Notes: generated by a model from the letters alone, not told the origin. A stretch of 64,000 bases of DNA from Chryseobacterium sp. CH25 (GCF_004119455.1 NZ_NRQT01000003.1:62001-126000), one strand, 5' to 3'. Positions 27,245 to 37,298 are shown, counted from the stretch's first letter. Numbers and translations: made by a program.

Positions 27245-29983
27245 ATGAAAAAGTATATTCTTTCACTTGCGGTTGTATCTCTTTTCTATACGAATTCCAA
27301 CGCCTGCGCTTGGTCTGATCCGGATTATGAATACTTCAACCTTTTTACACAGAGCATCATTAAGGATAAATCTTATCTTCCTTTCCTTCATACATATTCC
27401 ACAAGATTCTTTGGTGATTATAATCCATCACTGATTCCTGATGATAATATTGAAACATGGAAAAAGTATTTTAACAATCAGCTTAATTATGCCGAGACCC
27501 AGAACCTTGTGTATAAAGTAAGCATGAATGACCTGAATGCTCTTAAAAACGGAACTCCTACTAACCCGCTTTTACAAAAACTGGGAACTGGGTTTTACCA
27601 GAAATACAAAGAAGGAATTGATTATTTGATTGAGGCCAAATATCTGGAACCTTTCATGAGCATCAATTATGTTGAAAATGAAAACTCATTTTATTATAAC
27701 AGGGATGAGAACAGGAAAAATGCAACCTCTCTTGACTATAATAAAACAATTGCAGCTCTAACATCTTTATATAATGCCGCCAGAAATCCTGAAATCAAGC
27801 AGCGTTACGGATATCAGCTTGTACGCTTGAATCACTATACCAGAAACTATGATTCTGCACTACAGGCTTTCAAAAGTTATATTGAACCTATTAAATTAAA
27901 GGGTACGGTATATTATATGGCTCTGGATCAATTGGCTGGAGCTCAAAGAGGATTGGAAATGAATGCTGATGCCAACTGGAACTTCTTCCAGGTATTTATG
28001 AATAGGAAAGACCGTAAGGAATCTTCTTTTGTTTCTATGAAACTTTCGGATACAGCTTCTTTCAGTAATATTATGAAGAGAGCCAGTACAAATGAAGAAA
28101 AGAACATGGCTTATTTCCTTTTAGGATATGAAGATTTTAACAACCCGATTCCTATTATGGATAAAATGTTTGACATCAATCCTGATTCTGAAATACTGAA
28201 GGTAATGGCGGTAAGAAGTATCAATGAACTTGAAAGAAGTTACCTTCCAATTTATTATTACACTTCTGATGCGTTTGGCAGAGTATCCGTTTATAGAGGA
28301 AATACAGAAAACAATGCTTCCAAAGACACCACTTCTGATAAAAAAACAACGGAAGTAAAAGAGGTGAAAGAAGAGAAGATATCTTTCTGGCAGAAAATCG
28401 TAAGATTCTTCAAAAATCTTTTTGGCGGTTCTAAATCTGATGCATCCGGTGATGGTAATAAAGCAGACCAGAGTGATGATGAGTTATTGAATAATCCTAA
28501 CAGAATTCCTTTTTACACTACCGGATACAGCGGCTATGATGATAACACAAAGGACTATCTTAATGACCTTGAAAAGTTCACTTCAAAAGCTAAAGAGAAA
28601 TCTAAAGATGAGTATTGGCAGATTGCAGATGCTTACCTTAAGTTTTTAAAGAAAGACTATAAAGAAAGTACAGAAATCCTGAACGAAATCAAGACCACCA
28701 ACCCTGAATATCTAGAAGAAATTAAAAGGATGAAGGTTCTGAATGATATTGTTTCCCAACCTAAAGTTGATGCAGCCTTTGAAGATCATCTGATGAAGGA
28801 TTATGCCGAATATTTTGTAGAAAAAGAGGTAAAAAAGGATACAGCTAACGTGAACAGTGATTATGACTATTATGGAAATGCACCTAGCACGGCAGAATTC
28901 TTAAAAGATGTAATGGCCAACCGTTATTTCCTTCAGGGAGAAGATGGAAAATCATTCCTGATGAATAATAAACTGTCTGATCTGCAATATAATCCCAACT
29001 CAAGTCTGGTAAAAAGTGTTGAAGCGTTTTACAGGAAGCCTAATAAAACTCAGTTTGAACAGCAGATTATTGCTAAAAATATGGACAGTGTAGGAAGTGT
29101 TGACGCTTTCTTCAGTACCATCTATGGTGACAGGGCTATGAGACTTGCGGATTTTGAAAAGGCTAAATCCTATTATGAAAAGGTTCAGAAATTTGGTGGA
29201 ATTCCAAGAGAAAATTATGACTGGACTGAAAAGGACGGACAAAAAATCACTCCAAAACAATATGCTTCTTCTGAATATAATGGCTTTAATAATATCCCTA
29301 GTCTTGTTTTCGGGCATAATGTATGGGAAAGTTACCAAAGTCCTGATGCTGAATCTATGAAATCTGAAGGTTATACTGAATTCCCTTTCATCAAAGATAA
29401 TATGAATAAACTGGAACTTACTGATGTTCTGATCCAGCTTAAAAAAATTGGAAATGGTAAAGATGAAAAGGCGGCAAGAGCTAATCAGCTTATCGGAAAT
29501 CTATTGTACAACACTTCCATTTTAGGATACTACCGTCATTTGTTTGTTATGGATATTGATAACAGCAATGGTGGAAAATATTATTTCTGGAATAATGATA
29601 AAGGCAACCCTTACAAGTATTACTATAAAAACTTCCTTGATACTTCTTATATTGAACCTGATAATTTTGATTTAGCCATCAACTATTATCAAAAAGCTCT
29701 TAAGCTCTCTAACAATAAGGAAGAAAAGGCAAGAATTCTATTCCAGATGGCAAGTGCCGAGCAGGGTAAATATTATCAGTATGAAGCCAAGGCTCCAAAA
29801 GATTTCGATTACTCTGATCCAAAATGGTCTGAAAAAGAAGATGCCCGTCAAAAAGAAATGGACAATCTGAAAAATCAGAAGTACAGAACCTATTTTGCAC
29901 AGCTTAAGGCACAGTATTCGGATGCTGAAACCACAAAAAACCTGATGGGAAGCTGCAGTTATTTCAGCTATTTCATGAGATAA
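27245..29983 (+). CDS. large hypothetical exported protein with helical repeats, 912 aa
   Basis: The protein has a signal peptide (MKKYILSLAVVSLFYTNSNA) and then CAWSDPDYEYFNLFTQSI, a cysteine right at the probable cleavage point. Much of the chain reads as helical repeat pairs of TPR/SEL-like spacing (for example LADFEKAKSYYEKVQKFGGI, NFDLAINYYQKALKLSNNKE), so it may be a scaffold. Around residues 365-415 a Lys/Glu-rich insert holds an amphipathic segment FWQKIVRFFKNLFGG and a Ser/Asp/Gly linker. The end is GSCSYFSYFMR. No enzyme motif is seen. Function is unknown. Confidence 0.8.
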   Translation: MKKYILSLAVVSLFYTNSNACAWSDPDYEYFNLFTQSIIKDKSYLPFLHTYSTRFFGDYNPSLIPDDNIETWKKYFNNQLNYAETQNLVYKVSMNDLNALKNGTPTNPLLQKLGTGFYQKYKEGIDYLIEAKYLEPFMSINYVENENSFYYNRDENRKNATSLDYNKTIAALTSLYNAARNPEIKQRYGYQLVRLNHYTRNYDSALQAFKSYIEPIKLKGTVYYMALDQLAGAQRGLEMNADANWNFFQVFMNRKDRKESSFVSMKLSDTASFSNIMKRASTNEEKNMAYFLLGYEDFNNPIPIMDKMFDINPDSEILKVMAVRSINELERSYLPIYYYTSDAFGRVSVYRGNTENNASKDTTSDKKTTEVKEVKEEKISFWQKIVRFFKNLFGGSKSDASGDGNKADQSDDELLNNPNRIPFYTTGYSGYDDNTKDYLNDLEKFTSKAKEKSKDEYWQIADAYLKFLKKDYKESTEILNEIKTTNPEYLEEIKRMKVLNDIVSQPKVDAAFEDHLMKDYAEYFVEKEVKKDTANVNSDYDYYGNAPSTAEFLKDVMANRYFLQGEDGKSFLMNNKLSDLQYNPNSSLVKSVEAFYRKPNKTQFEQQIIAKNMDSVGSVDAFFSTIYGDRAMRLADFEKAKSYYEKVQKFGGIPRENYDWTEKDGQKITPKQYASSEYNGFNNIPSLVFGHNVWESYQSPDAESMKSEGYTEFPFIKDNMNKLELTDVLIQLKKIGNGKDEKAARANQLIGNLLYNTSILGYYRHLFVMDIDNSNGGKYYFWNNDKGNPYKYYYKNFLDTSYIEPDNFDLAINYYQKALKLSNNKEEKARILFQMASAEQGKYYQYEAKAPKDFDYSDPKWSEKEDARQKEMDNLKNQKYRTYFAQLKAQYSDAETTKNLMGSCSYFSYFMR

Positions 29984-29999
29984 AAATTACTTATAAAAA

Positions 30000-30026
30000 A
30001 ACCTCTGAGCTCTCAGAGGTTTTTTA
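30000..30026. terminator. bidirectional terminator
   Basis: AACCTCTGAGCTCTCAGAGG with its final TT forms a perfect palindrome (30000-30021) flanked by A and T runs, between convergent genes. Confidence 0.88.
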
Positions 30027-30036
30027 TTTTGTAGTA

Positions 30037-32283
30037 TTATTTTTTGATAAACTTAGTTCTATTGTTTATATCCTTACCATTAACTGTAATAAAATAAACT
30101 CCTTTTACCAAACTGCTTACATTAATTCTTCCATCATCTATCGTTCCTTTTGATATCAATTGCCCCGGAGCATTAAATATTTCATAAGTAGCGTTTGACG
30201 GTACATTCTTTACATTAAGTATATCTTCAACAGGATTTGGATAAATATGAACTTTTTTCACATTATTCGCAGCCTCAGAAACAGCCAGCATATTGGAAGA
30301 TACAGTAGCCTTCTTCACTGCATAAAAGACATTCCCAATTGCAGAGACTCTTAGATGAATATTTTTCCCGGCTAAATCTGTCGGAATGAAAACACTTGCA
30401 GAACCATTATTTGGAACCGATGCAGCCAAATTATTCCATGTTGTTCCATTATCATCTGTATAATCAATTTTCACATTGGCAACGTTGTATGGAGAAGCTG
30501 TTGTTCCCGACACCGTCCATGTAATAGTAGAATTGGTATTAGAAGTAAGGGATGTTGTATTTACAGTGAATGCAGCAGCAGAACCTACAACAACGGTCTG
30601 TGTTGCATAAGCTGACTGCGCCTCTCCACCCGGTTTATTATCTCTTACTGTTACCCTGAAATTGGTGGTTCTTGCTACTGTACTTGCAGCCTCAAAATCG
30701 TTGGTATTCTTTACAGCACCACCCAAAACAGTTGAAAGTTTAGGGAAATATCTTGTAGGATTTGTTGTAGGTACCCAAGACCTGAAATTTGCTCCCGAAG
30801 TTGTATTCCCAATATTAGATTTGGTTACTCCACCCGTTAAACTACTTGAATTCACCTGCTCCCAGCAATAAGTCAAGGCATCTCCATCCGGATCTGTTGC
30901 TGATGCTGTCAGTACAAATGCTGTAGATTTCGGAATTGTATAAGTAGTAGGCATTGCTGTTACCACTGGAGGATTATTCGTAATTGGAGTTTCTACATCA
31001 ACAGTCACAGCTGCAAGATTAGCCTGTATTTGATCAATACTTACACTATGAAAATATGCATCTGAATGTGGCTGAACTGACATTGTTCCCCAAAGTCCTG
31101 CATATCCCATAATCGAACTTCCAGTACCAGGCTCAACATAAGTATTGGACCCGGTTTGCTCAACTCGACTAAATGTGTGGTTATCCCCAAGCTGGTGCCC
31201 CATCTCATGAGCTACAAAATCAATATCAAAATTATCTCCCATTGGAATATTATCTGCAGGAGAGGTAAAACCACTTCCTTTATAATTATCTGGAGTTATA
31301 TAAGCATAATAACTTCCTCCGGCATCCTGACAGTCACTTTGTGCAGCAGTATAAGAGGTAGTCGCAACATCATTGCTTCCTATACAGCCAATACAACCTG
31401 CGTTACCACCACCTCCTGTTGCTCCAAACAAATGTCCTATATCAAAACTTTCATCGGTAACACCATAGTTTCCACCATGTAAAGTATTCATTAATTCATA
31501 ATTCCATTTACACATGAAATCGGAAGTACTGTAAGGGTCAGTAGCAGCATTTGTAAAGATAAGGTTAGGTGCATTAATGGCATTAACATGTATATTAAAC
31601 TCTCTTTCAAACACTCCATTTACTCTTGATAAAGTAGCATTGACCTGTGTAAGAGCTCCAGCTACACCACCAAAATAAGCTGTATATTCTCCTGTTACAG
31701 ACATTGCCAGTCTAAGCGTGTGAAAAGTTTTGTTATTTGCTTTAGCCGTAGATCCAGAATTCATTATTTTCTGAAGATTCGCTACAGACTCTTTACTTTC
31801 TTTAGTATTACAGGTAAATGCATGGCCACTCTTGTTGGTTTTTCCATGTATAGAATAATAGGATTTATCAGCAGTGGCCGGTTCTATAAATTCATACTTC
31901 CCATCAGGAGCTATCATCATAGACTGAAAGTCATTAGGAGCAACGCTAAAACGGATGTACTTTGAAGGATCATCTATACCAATTCCTACATAAGAGCCAA
32001 GTTGATACTGTTTTGCCAAAGCTTCATCCATGACAGGAAAGCTATTCACTGTAAATCTTTCGATCTTACCTTCAAGGTTGGGAATATTTATTGTAACCGG
32101 AGCCCCTTCTCCTACTTTAGGAGCTCGTAAAAGTTGTGTTCTGATATGGTCTATATCAAGCTGATAATAAACAGAACGGTCGCTTTTTTTTATAATTTTC
32201 TGTTGCGGCTCAGCCCTATTCCATTGTGCACTTACCGATACTGTGAAAAGTAGTAAGGGTAAACAAAATAATTTTATTTTCAT
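30037..32283 (-). CDS. secreted reprolysin-like zinc metalloprotease with a T9SS tail
   Basis: A 748-residue secreted protease. After a signal peptide (residues 1-20, ending SVSA) comes a propeptide-like region, then a metzincin catalytic domain at about 185-430 with the zinc motif HEMGHQLGDNH (His359, Glu360, His363, His369) and the Met-turn SIMGY near 391. Beta-sandwich repeats follow (about 435-655, with TATDPDGDALTYCWEQ). The last ~75 residues are a type A T9SS sorting domain (VHIYPNPVEDILNVK to FIKK). The protein should therefore leave the cell by the type IX system. It is a single-gene unit. Family assignment is firm; the substrate is unknown. Confidence 0.93.
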   Translation of the reverse strand: MKIKLFCLPLLLFTVSVSAQWNRAEPQQKIIKKSDRSVYYQLDIDHIRTQLLRAPKVGEGAPVTINIPNLEGKIERFTVNSFPVMDEALAKQYQLGSYVGIGIDDPSKYIRFSVAPNDFQSMMIAPDGKYEFIEPATADKSYYSIHGKTNKSGHAFTCNTKESKESVANLQKIMNSGSTAKANNKTFHTLRLAMSVTGEYTAYFGGVAGALTQVNATLSRVNGVFEREFNIHVNAINAPNLIFTNAATDPYSTSDFMCKWNYELMNTLHGGNYGVTDESFDIGHLFGATGGGGNAGCIGCIGSNDVATTSYTAAQSDCQDAGGSYYAYITPDNYKGSGFTSPADNIPMGDNFDIDFVAHEMGHQLGDNHTFSRVEQTGSNTYVEPGTGSSIMGYAGLWGTMSVQPHSDAYFHSVSIDQIQANLAAVTVDVETPITNNPPVVTAMPTTYTIPKSTAFVLTASATDPDGDALTYCWEQVNSSSLTGGVTKSNIGNTTSGANFRSWVPTTNPTRYFPKLSTVLGGAVKNTNDFEAASTVARTTNFRVTVRDNKPGGEAQSAYATQTVVVGSAAAFTVNTTSLTSNTNSTITWTVSGTTASPYNVANVKIDYTDDNGTTWNNLAASVPNNGSASVFIPTDLAGKNIHLRVSAIGNVFYAVKKATVSSNMLAVSEAANNVKKVHIYPNPVEDILNVKNVPSNATYEIFNAPGQLISKGTIDDGRINVSSLVKGVYFITVNGKDINNRTKFIKK

Positions 32284-32302
32284 TTAAATACATTTTATTT
32301 AA

Positions 32303-32336
32303 CAAATATATATGCTAAATAAAACAAATACACAAA
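32303..32336 (-). promoter_or_regulatory. promoter of the metalloprotease gene
   Basis: Minus strand TATATTTG (32310-32303) about 20 bases before the ATG, with TTTG at 32336-32333 (22-base spacer) or 32328-32325 (14-base spacer). The -7 element is clear; the -33 choice is not. Confidence 0.5.
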
Positions 32337-32448
32337 ACAAGTGCACATAAATGAAATATCAATGTAAATAAATGAAAATATCACATTTATTTTAAAAACT
32401 AAACTATAATATTTAAAAATAATAGAAAATTTTTAACTAAAAACCAGA

Positions 32449-32940
32449 TCACTTTTTCTGTTCCTGCCTCTGCAGCCATTCCTCATGTTTCCTTTTGAAG
32501 AATTCATACTTGTAATCCTGGTTTCTCTGGGCGGCATCTATGGAGTGAGAAGTATGAATGTCTGTATCTTTTTTAGCAAACTGTGCCAGATTTTCGTAGT
32601 AATGATGAAGCTGGTCCAGCTCCGGTTCTGTAAGGTCTTCGATATCTACAATCCGGTTACTTGCTTTTTCATGAGCAGCGATGAGTTCGTTAAGTTTAAT
32701 CTGTATGGCTTTGGAATCTTTATTCTGAGCTTTTTGGATTAGGAAAACCATGAGAAAGGTAATAATAGTAGTTCCGGTATTGATGACCAGTTGCCAGGTT
32801 TCTGAATAATTGAAAAAAGGCCCTGTAACAGCCCATGCCACCACCACAAATGTTGCCCCAATAAAAGCATACTGACTTCCTGTAAATTTTACGGCCCAGT
32901 TTGAAAATTTTTCAAAGAGATTGTTATTCTTGTGATCCAT
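32449..32940 (-). CDS. low-affinity iron permease family protein
   Basis: A 163-residue membrane protein of the kind annotated as low-affinity iron permease (PF04120). Two hydrophobic helices (about 24-42, FIGATFVVVAWAVTGPFF, and about 52-68, INTGTTIITFLMVFLIQ) are followed by KAQNKDSKAIQIKLNELIAA, the best-conserved part of the family, and a charged C-terminal helix. The iron role comes from distant fungal relatives and is weakly supported for bacterial members. It lies downstream of the PepSY and TonB-receptor genes on the same strand, which agrees with a metal theme but does not prove one. Confidence 0.8.
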   Translation of the reverse strand: MDHKNNNLFEKFSNWAVKFTGSQYAFIGATFVVVAWAVTGPFFNYSETWQLVINTGTTIITFLMVFLIQKAQNKDSKAIQIKLNELIAAHEKASNRIVDIEDLTEPELDQLHHYYENLAQFAKKDTDIHTSHSIDAAQRNQDYKYEFFKRKHEEWLQRQEQKK

Positions 32941-33017
32941 AGGTCAGATTATTTTATAATAAATGTATAAAATTAACCCGAACAATCTTCCGTCACCTCT
33001 TATATTTTTACTCTCCC

Positions 33018-34213
33018 CTACTTCGTCTTTTTAAACCTGTGCCACCATATCAAAAATCCGGTAACAGGTAAAGAACATCCAATCAGCGAAACTACAAAAT
33101 AAAGAATAATACTTGGCAGCCCCATAATTTCTCCTGTGTGCAATGGTTTGGCTAATGCAGTAAACTGTTTATTCAATGGTTTGTCTGAAAACAGCTCTTT
33201 GGTTTTAAAGTTGCCGGTTTTATCAAAAGTAACTTCATCCGGAAGCATCATACCCAGAAAATTTTGAGTATTGGTTTTGATAACAACATATCTCGGGTTG
33301 TCCTTATTAGGAAGCTCTATACTGGTAACAGCAGAATAAGGAAGATGCTGATCTGCCAGCTGTAAAATTCTGTCAATGGAAGCGGATTCGGAATCTTTAA
33401 GATTTTTCTTTTCATCCTGTTTCTGAAGCATATCTTCCAATAAGCCACCGAATGCATCATCACCATTGTCTTTATCTTTTGAAATATTATCTATTGATGA
33501 TCCTCCTAAACTTACAATAAGTGTATTTTTCACCCATGGATAAGTTACATACAATCCAGTAACAGCTATAAAAAATAGCATCAGGAAGGTATAAAAACCA
33601 AGGGTATTGTGTAGATCATAATTTACACGCTGGAATTTTGCTTTAAACATTACGGTTAAACCCTGTTTCAGAAACTTCAGTTTTTGGGCAGCCAAAGAAC
33701 CAACCCTGAAATCAATAATACACAGAACATCAATACTCCGGCTCCCAGGATTTGACGCCCCACATTTCCCATCATCAGATTTCTATGAATATCCAGAACT
33801 ATTTCAAAAAAGCGACTGGATCCTACTACAGGCTGGCCTAAAATTTCCCCTGTATATTGATTATAATAAGTGCTTTTGTCTAACTGATTTTCACGGTACC
33901 CTATTACATAACTTCGTCCTTTATCAGACGGTATCAACAATGAGGTTAATTCTTTATTTTCCTTCAATAATTCTGCCTGGATAAGATCCGGATTCTTCAC
34001 ATGAGTGGAAGTCATAGTGATGTACACTTTATCTCTGTTCGTAAAATCTATAATCTGATTCTTGAAAGCATAAAGGCATCCGCTAAGACATACTACAAAA
34101 ATAATAACACATGATAAAAGCCCAAGCCAAAGATGAATGATCCACATTAGGTATTTAATGACAGATTCATTCTTTCTTCTTTTCCGATAAAGGCTTTTAA
34201 ACAGTGTTTTCAT
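33018..34213 (-). CDS. PepSY-domain membrane protein, apparently frameshifted
   Basis: This family of membrane proteins with PepSY periplasmic domains is often encoded beside TonB-dependent iron receptors and may reduce siderophore iron. Two overlapping frames cover one gene. The first (start MKTLFKSLYRKRRK at 34213) has the first membrane helices and a PepSY region and ends GLVLWLPKN then stop at 33677. The second (33695 to 33018) continues with KLKFLKQG, RVNYDLHNTLGFYTFLMLFF and the C-terminal helices. Adding one T to the five-T run at 33681-33685 fuses them as LPKKLKFLKQG into one ~398-residue protein of normal length. A base-calling error is likely, though a real mutation is possible. Confidence 0.85.
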
Positions 34214-34230
34214 TTTGGGTATTATAACAA

Positions 34231-34264
34231 AAAACATTAAGATGATTGAGCCATCTTAATGTTT
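34231..34264 (-). terminator. terminator after the LTXXQ-like lipoprotein gene
   Basis: AACATTAAGATG and its exact complement flank a 7-base loop (34232-34264), followed on the minus strand by TTTTTTG. It lies between the lipoprotein gene and the PepSY gene, so the latter may be only partly read through from upstream. Confidence 0.75.
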
Positions 34265-34361
34265 ACAAAATTAATTTGATATGAATAAATTAAAAAGTCA
34301 ATACAAATTTGGGAAAGGATTCCGTAGTACTTCCTCCTTACTAAATTGGTATTAATATCGT

Positions 34362-34982
34362 TTACTTTCTTCCTTTGAACTGGATATCTTTTACAATCTC
34401 CTCAAACTTCGTATAATGTTCCGGAGTTAATGCTTTTTGAATAGCAGCTTTTCTCTGCCCATCAAATTTTTCCCAGTATTCTTTAGCAAGATCATTATTT
34501 CCATGATATACATCGTGAGCATCGCTGAATGCTTTTTCAAAGGCATCGTTTGCAGCGTTTACCACTTTGAATTCATCTTCTGAAAGCTGAGCTTCAGCTT
34601 TTATCTTTTCCAATAAAGCATTGTCATACCTTGGTCTTTTTCTGGCATTTTCATCAACGAATTTGTTGAACTGTTCCATTTGAGGACCATCCAATATTTT
34701 AGCCATTTCAAGAGACTGTTGTGTTCTCAGTTCTTCTCCTTTGATTCCCAATGCCACACGGTCCATATTCCCGCCCTGAGCTTTTGCAGCCTGAAAGTTC
34801 TGCTCCTGCAGCTGTTGATATTTTGCAGTGATTTCGTCGAAACTTTTAACCTGATCCGGAGTTAGCTGTACTTCGGTCTTGAATTGGTTATAATCAATCC
34901 CTTTCTTCTTATCTCCTGAACATGAAACAACCAACAAAGTTGCAAATGCTACTGCAATGGTTTTAATATAAGTACTTTTCAT
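34362..34982 (-). CDS. hypothetical lipoprotein with an LTxxQ-like helical repeat
   Basis: A 206-residue lipoprotein: signal peptide and lipobox MKSTYIKTIAVAFATLLVVS then C. The mature part is nearly all helix, with two repeats that start VQLTPDQVKSFDEITAKYQQ and AQLSEDEFKVVNAANDAFEK, each beginning with the LTxxQ-like pattern seen in Spy/CpxP-type periplasmic chaperones; a third ALTPEHYTKFEEIV lies near the end. A chaperone or stress role is therefore possible but only suggestive. It lies 30 bases after the TonB-receptor gene and is followed by a terminator, so the two are probably one transcript. Confidence 0.75.
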   Translation of the reverse strand: MKSTYIKTIAVAFATLLVVSCSGDKKKGIDYNQFKTEVQLTPDQVKSFDEITAKYQQLQEQNFQAAKAQGGNMDRVALGIKGEELRTQQSLEMAKILDGPQMEQFNKFVDENARKRPRYDNALLEKIKAEAQLSEDEFKVVNAANDAFEKAFSDAHDVYHGNNDLAKEYWEKFDGQRKAAIQKALTPEHYTKFEEIVKDIQFKGRK

Positions 34983-35012
34983 TGATATTTTATTTTAAGG
35001 TTTTTGAAATTT

Positions 35013-37025
35013 TTAGAAGAAATAGTTTGCTCCAAACTGATATCTGATACCATCGATTCTGAAACCAAAGTTATTAGCCGGATCTGTTGTATCATTACGG
35101 ATATCCTTGTCTAAAAGATTGTACACTCCAAATGTGAAACGCACATGCTTGTTCAGTCTGTACACTGTTCCTAAGTCTAATAAGAAATAAGATGGAATTG
35201 GGAATTCCTGTGCTCTACCTCTGCTTACTCCCGGCTGGCTTTCGCTTCTGTAGTTTCCTCTTGACCAGAATTCAAAACTGTCATTTGCTTTCCATGAAAG
35301 GTTTACGTTGGCCATATGCTTAGGAATTCTGGCATATGGTTTATTGTACAATGCTGGAATTTCATCAGATTTAATTTTAGTATCTGTATAAGTATAGTTT
35401 GCTTTTAATACGATATCCTTAGATACATTTACTCCAAGGTTCGCTTCAAGTCCCATACTGTTTGCTTTACCAAGATTTTCTCTTGTTGAGATAAAATCAT
35501 AGATATGATTGTATAAAGCTTCAAACTGTTTACATTCTTCGCTGTTGTTACATTTTCTAACTTCAACCAGTTTGTTTTTAAAGTCTGTGTTAAATCCTGT
35601 TACACTCAGGTTAATCACTTTCTTATTATCTTCAAACATTACTGTTAACTCCTGGTTAAAACTTTTTTCCGGTTTAAGATCTTTGTTTCCGATGATTACT
35701 CCATCCTGAGTTCCACCTCCTGTTACCTGTCCCCATCCTGGATTTACAGCTCTAAGACCTGGTGCTTTATATCCCCATGAAGCCCCACCTTTGAAAGTGA
35801 AATTGTCTGTAGCACTCCATACTAAATATCCTCTTGGTGTAAAGTTGGCACCATAGTTTTCATCATTGTCTAAACGTGCTCCCGTAACCAGGTGTAGTTT
35901 GTTAACCAGTTTCCAGTTTCCTTCTGCAAATGCAGACCAGTTCCAACGTGTCAGTTTGGTTACTACTTCTCCGTTTTCAGACTTCATTTTATTTCCTAAG
36001 TCATTCAGTCTTTCATATCTGTATTCTGCTCCAAAACTGATCACATGATCTTTAATATTGAAATTATTAAGACTGTAAGCCGCTAACGTTTCATATCTCA
36101 TATCCCTGTTTGGGTTGTTGGTATTGTCATACTGGATATAAGAGTTTGTATGGAAGTTTGAATAGTCTCCTTTATGACTTAATGCCAATACATTTCTCTC
36201 GTAATTATTACGTGAGCTTTTTGCTTTAGGTCCCAAGGAATATCCTGGATTCTGGTTTCTTTCCTGACGGTTATAATCGTAGCTAAGCTTAAAAGTATTG
36301 TTTGTATTGGGAGTAAGGCTGAATTCTGTACCAAAAGCTTTGATTACTCTTTCGGTAAACCCACCTACAAATTTATCTTCATTTCTGTCTGAATAGCTTC
36401 CTGTAACTTTCATCTGAAGGAGGTTTTTCACTAAAGAACCGGCAGCATATCCATCAATCTGGTAAGTATTTCCTGATTCTTTATGCACCTGCTGGATTAA
36501 ACTTGTTCCAACAGATCCTCTCCAACCGTCACTCAGTTTTTTAGTGATGATGTTGATAACTCCACCCATTGCATCTGAACCGTACAGTGAAGACATTGGT
36601 CCTTTTACTACTTCAATTCTTTCAATGGTTTCCAATGGTGGCATCCATCCCTGTTCAATACCAGGGCCATCAGAATTAGGTCTTGTCTCTCTGGTATTAA
36701 TTCTTTTACCGTCAATTAAAACTAGTGTCTGTCCAGATTCTGCACCTCTTATTGAAAAATCACTTGTACTTCCTCCTCCTGTCACAAAAACACCTGGTAC
36801 GTCCTGCAATGCATCTGTAATATCTCTATAGGCTCTTTTTTTAAGATCTGCCTGAGTAATTACAGAAATGGTAGCCGGTGTGTCCTTAATTTTCTGTGCA
36901 TACCCAGAACCCGTTATTACTACTTCATTAATATGGTTACTTTTTAACGTGTCCTTAGTTTTTTGACCGCTCATAAAAGCAGATCCTAAAACAAGCAAGG
37001 AAAAAGATACTGTTCTAAACATCAA
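35013..37025 (-). CDS. TonB-dependent outer-membrane receptor, FepA/CirA-like
   Basis: A 670-residue receptor for active uptake of an iron chelate or similar ligand. After a signal peptide (about 20 residues, SAFMSGQ) it has the TonB-box region (INEVVITGSGYAQKI), a plug domain (about 45-160; VPGVFVTGGGSTSDFSIRGA, VVKGPMSSLYGSDAMGGVIN) and a 22-strand barrel ending YQFGANYFF. The GxxxGYG-type plug blocks are closest to ferric-catecholate/colicin receptors. It starts a unit with the LTxxQ-like lipoprotein and, past a terminator, the PepSY gene. A palindrome upstream may be a metal-regulator site. The substrate is inferred. Confidence 0.93.
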   Translation of the reverse strand: MMFRTVSFSLLVLGSAFMSGQKTKDTLKSNHINEVVITGSGYAQKIKDTPATISVITQADLKKRAYRDITDALQDVPGVFVTGGGSTSDFSIRGAESGQTLVLIDGKRINTRETRPNSDGPGIEQGWMPPLETIERIEVVKGPMSSLYGSDAMGGVINIITKKLSDGWRGSVGTSLIQQVHKESGNTYQIDGYAAGSLVKNLLQMKVTGSYSDRNEDKFVGGFTERVIKAFGTEFSLTPNTNNTFKLSYDYNRQERNQNPGYSLGPKAKSSRNNYERNVLALSHKGDYSNFHTNSYIQYDNTNNPNRDMRYETLAAYSLNNFNIKDHVISFGAEYRYERLNDLGNKMKSENGEVVTKLTRWNWSAFAEGNWKLVNKLHLVTGARLDNDENYGANFTPRGYLVWSATDNFTFKGGASWGYKAPGLRAVNPGWGQVTGGGTQDGVIIGNKDLKPEKSFNQELTVMFEDNKKVINLSVTGFNTDFKNKLVEVRKCNNSEECKQFEALYNHIYDFISTRENLGKANSMGLEANLGVNVSKDIVLKANYTYTDTKIKSDEIPALYNKPYARIPKHMANVNLSWKANDSFEFWSRGNYRSESQPGVSRGRAQEFPIPSYFLLDLGTVYRLNKHVRFTFGVYNLLDKDIRNDTTDPANNFGFRIDGIRYQFGANYFF

Positions 37026-37035
37026 TAATTTTTTG

Positions 37036-37093
37036 CAAAATTATTATTTTTAATAATTCTAAATAAATAAACCAAGGTGAGATATGTCACCTT
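37036..37093 (-). promoter_or_regulatory. promoter and palindrome upstream of the TonB receptor
   Basis: Minus strand TAATTTTG (37043-37036) is a consensus -7 element. A 7-bp inverted repeat, AAGGTGA-N6-TCACCTT (37074-37093), lies about 30 bases further upstream, near the expected -33 region or just beyond it. Its size suits a dimeric regulator; which one cannot be told. Confidence 0.6.
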
Positions 37094-37298
37094 ACGAATA
37101 CCATCAATATGAAATCAATAATCTCGTTATAATTATGATAAAAATATTCTAACACAGCTGTGTGATTATTGAGGATAGGCTCTTGCTGCCAAACAATGAT
37201 TATCAATAATAAAAAGCAAAAAAAATCAAATTTATTCTAGCATGAATTTGATTTAAATGGCCTGTATCCTATTGTAAAAAGCGATTAATGGGAATAAA
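37094..37298. other. non-coding gap between the TonB receptor promoter and the rpsJ terminator
   Basis: About 205 AT-rich bases with no supported gene. A short palindrome CACAGCTGTG lies near 37154-37163; nothing else stands out. Confidence 0.45.
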
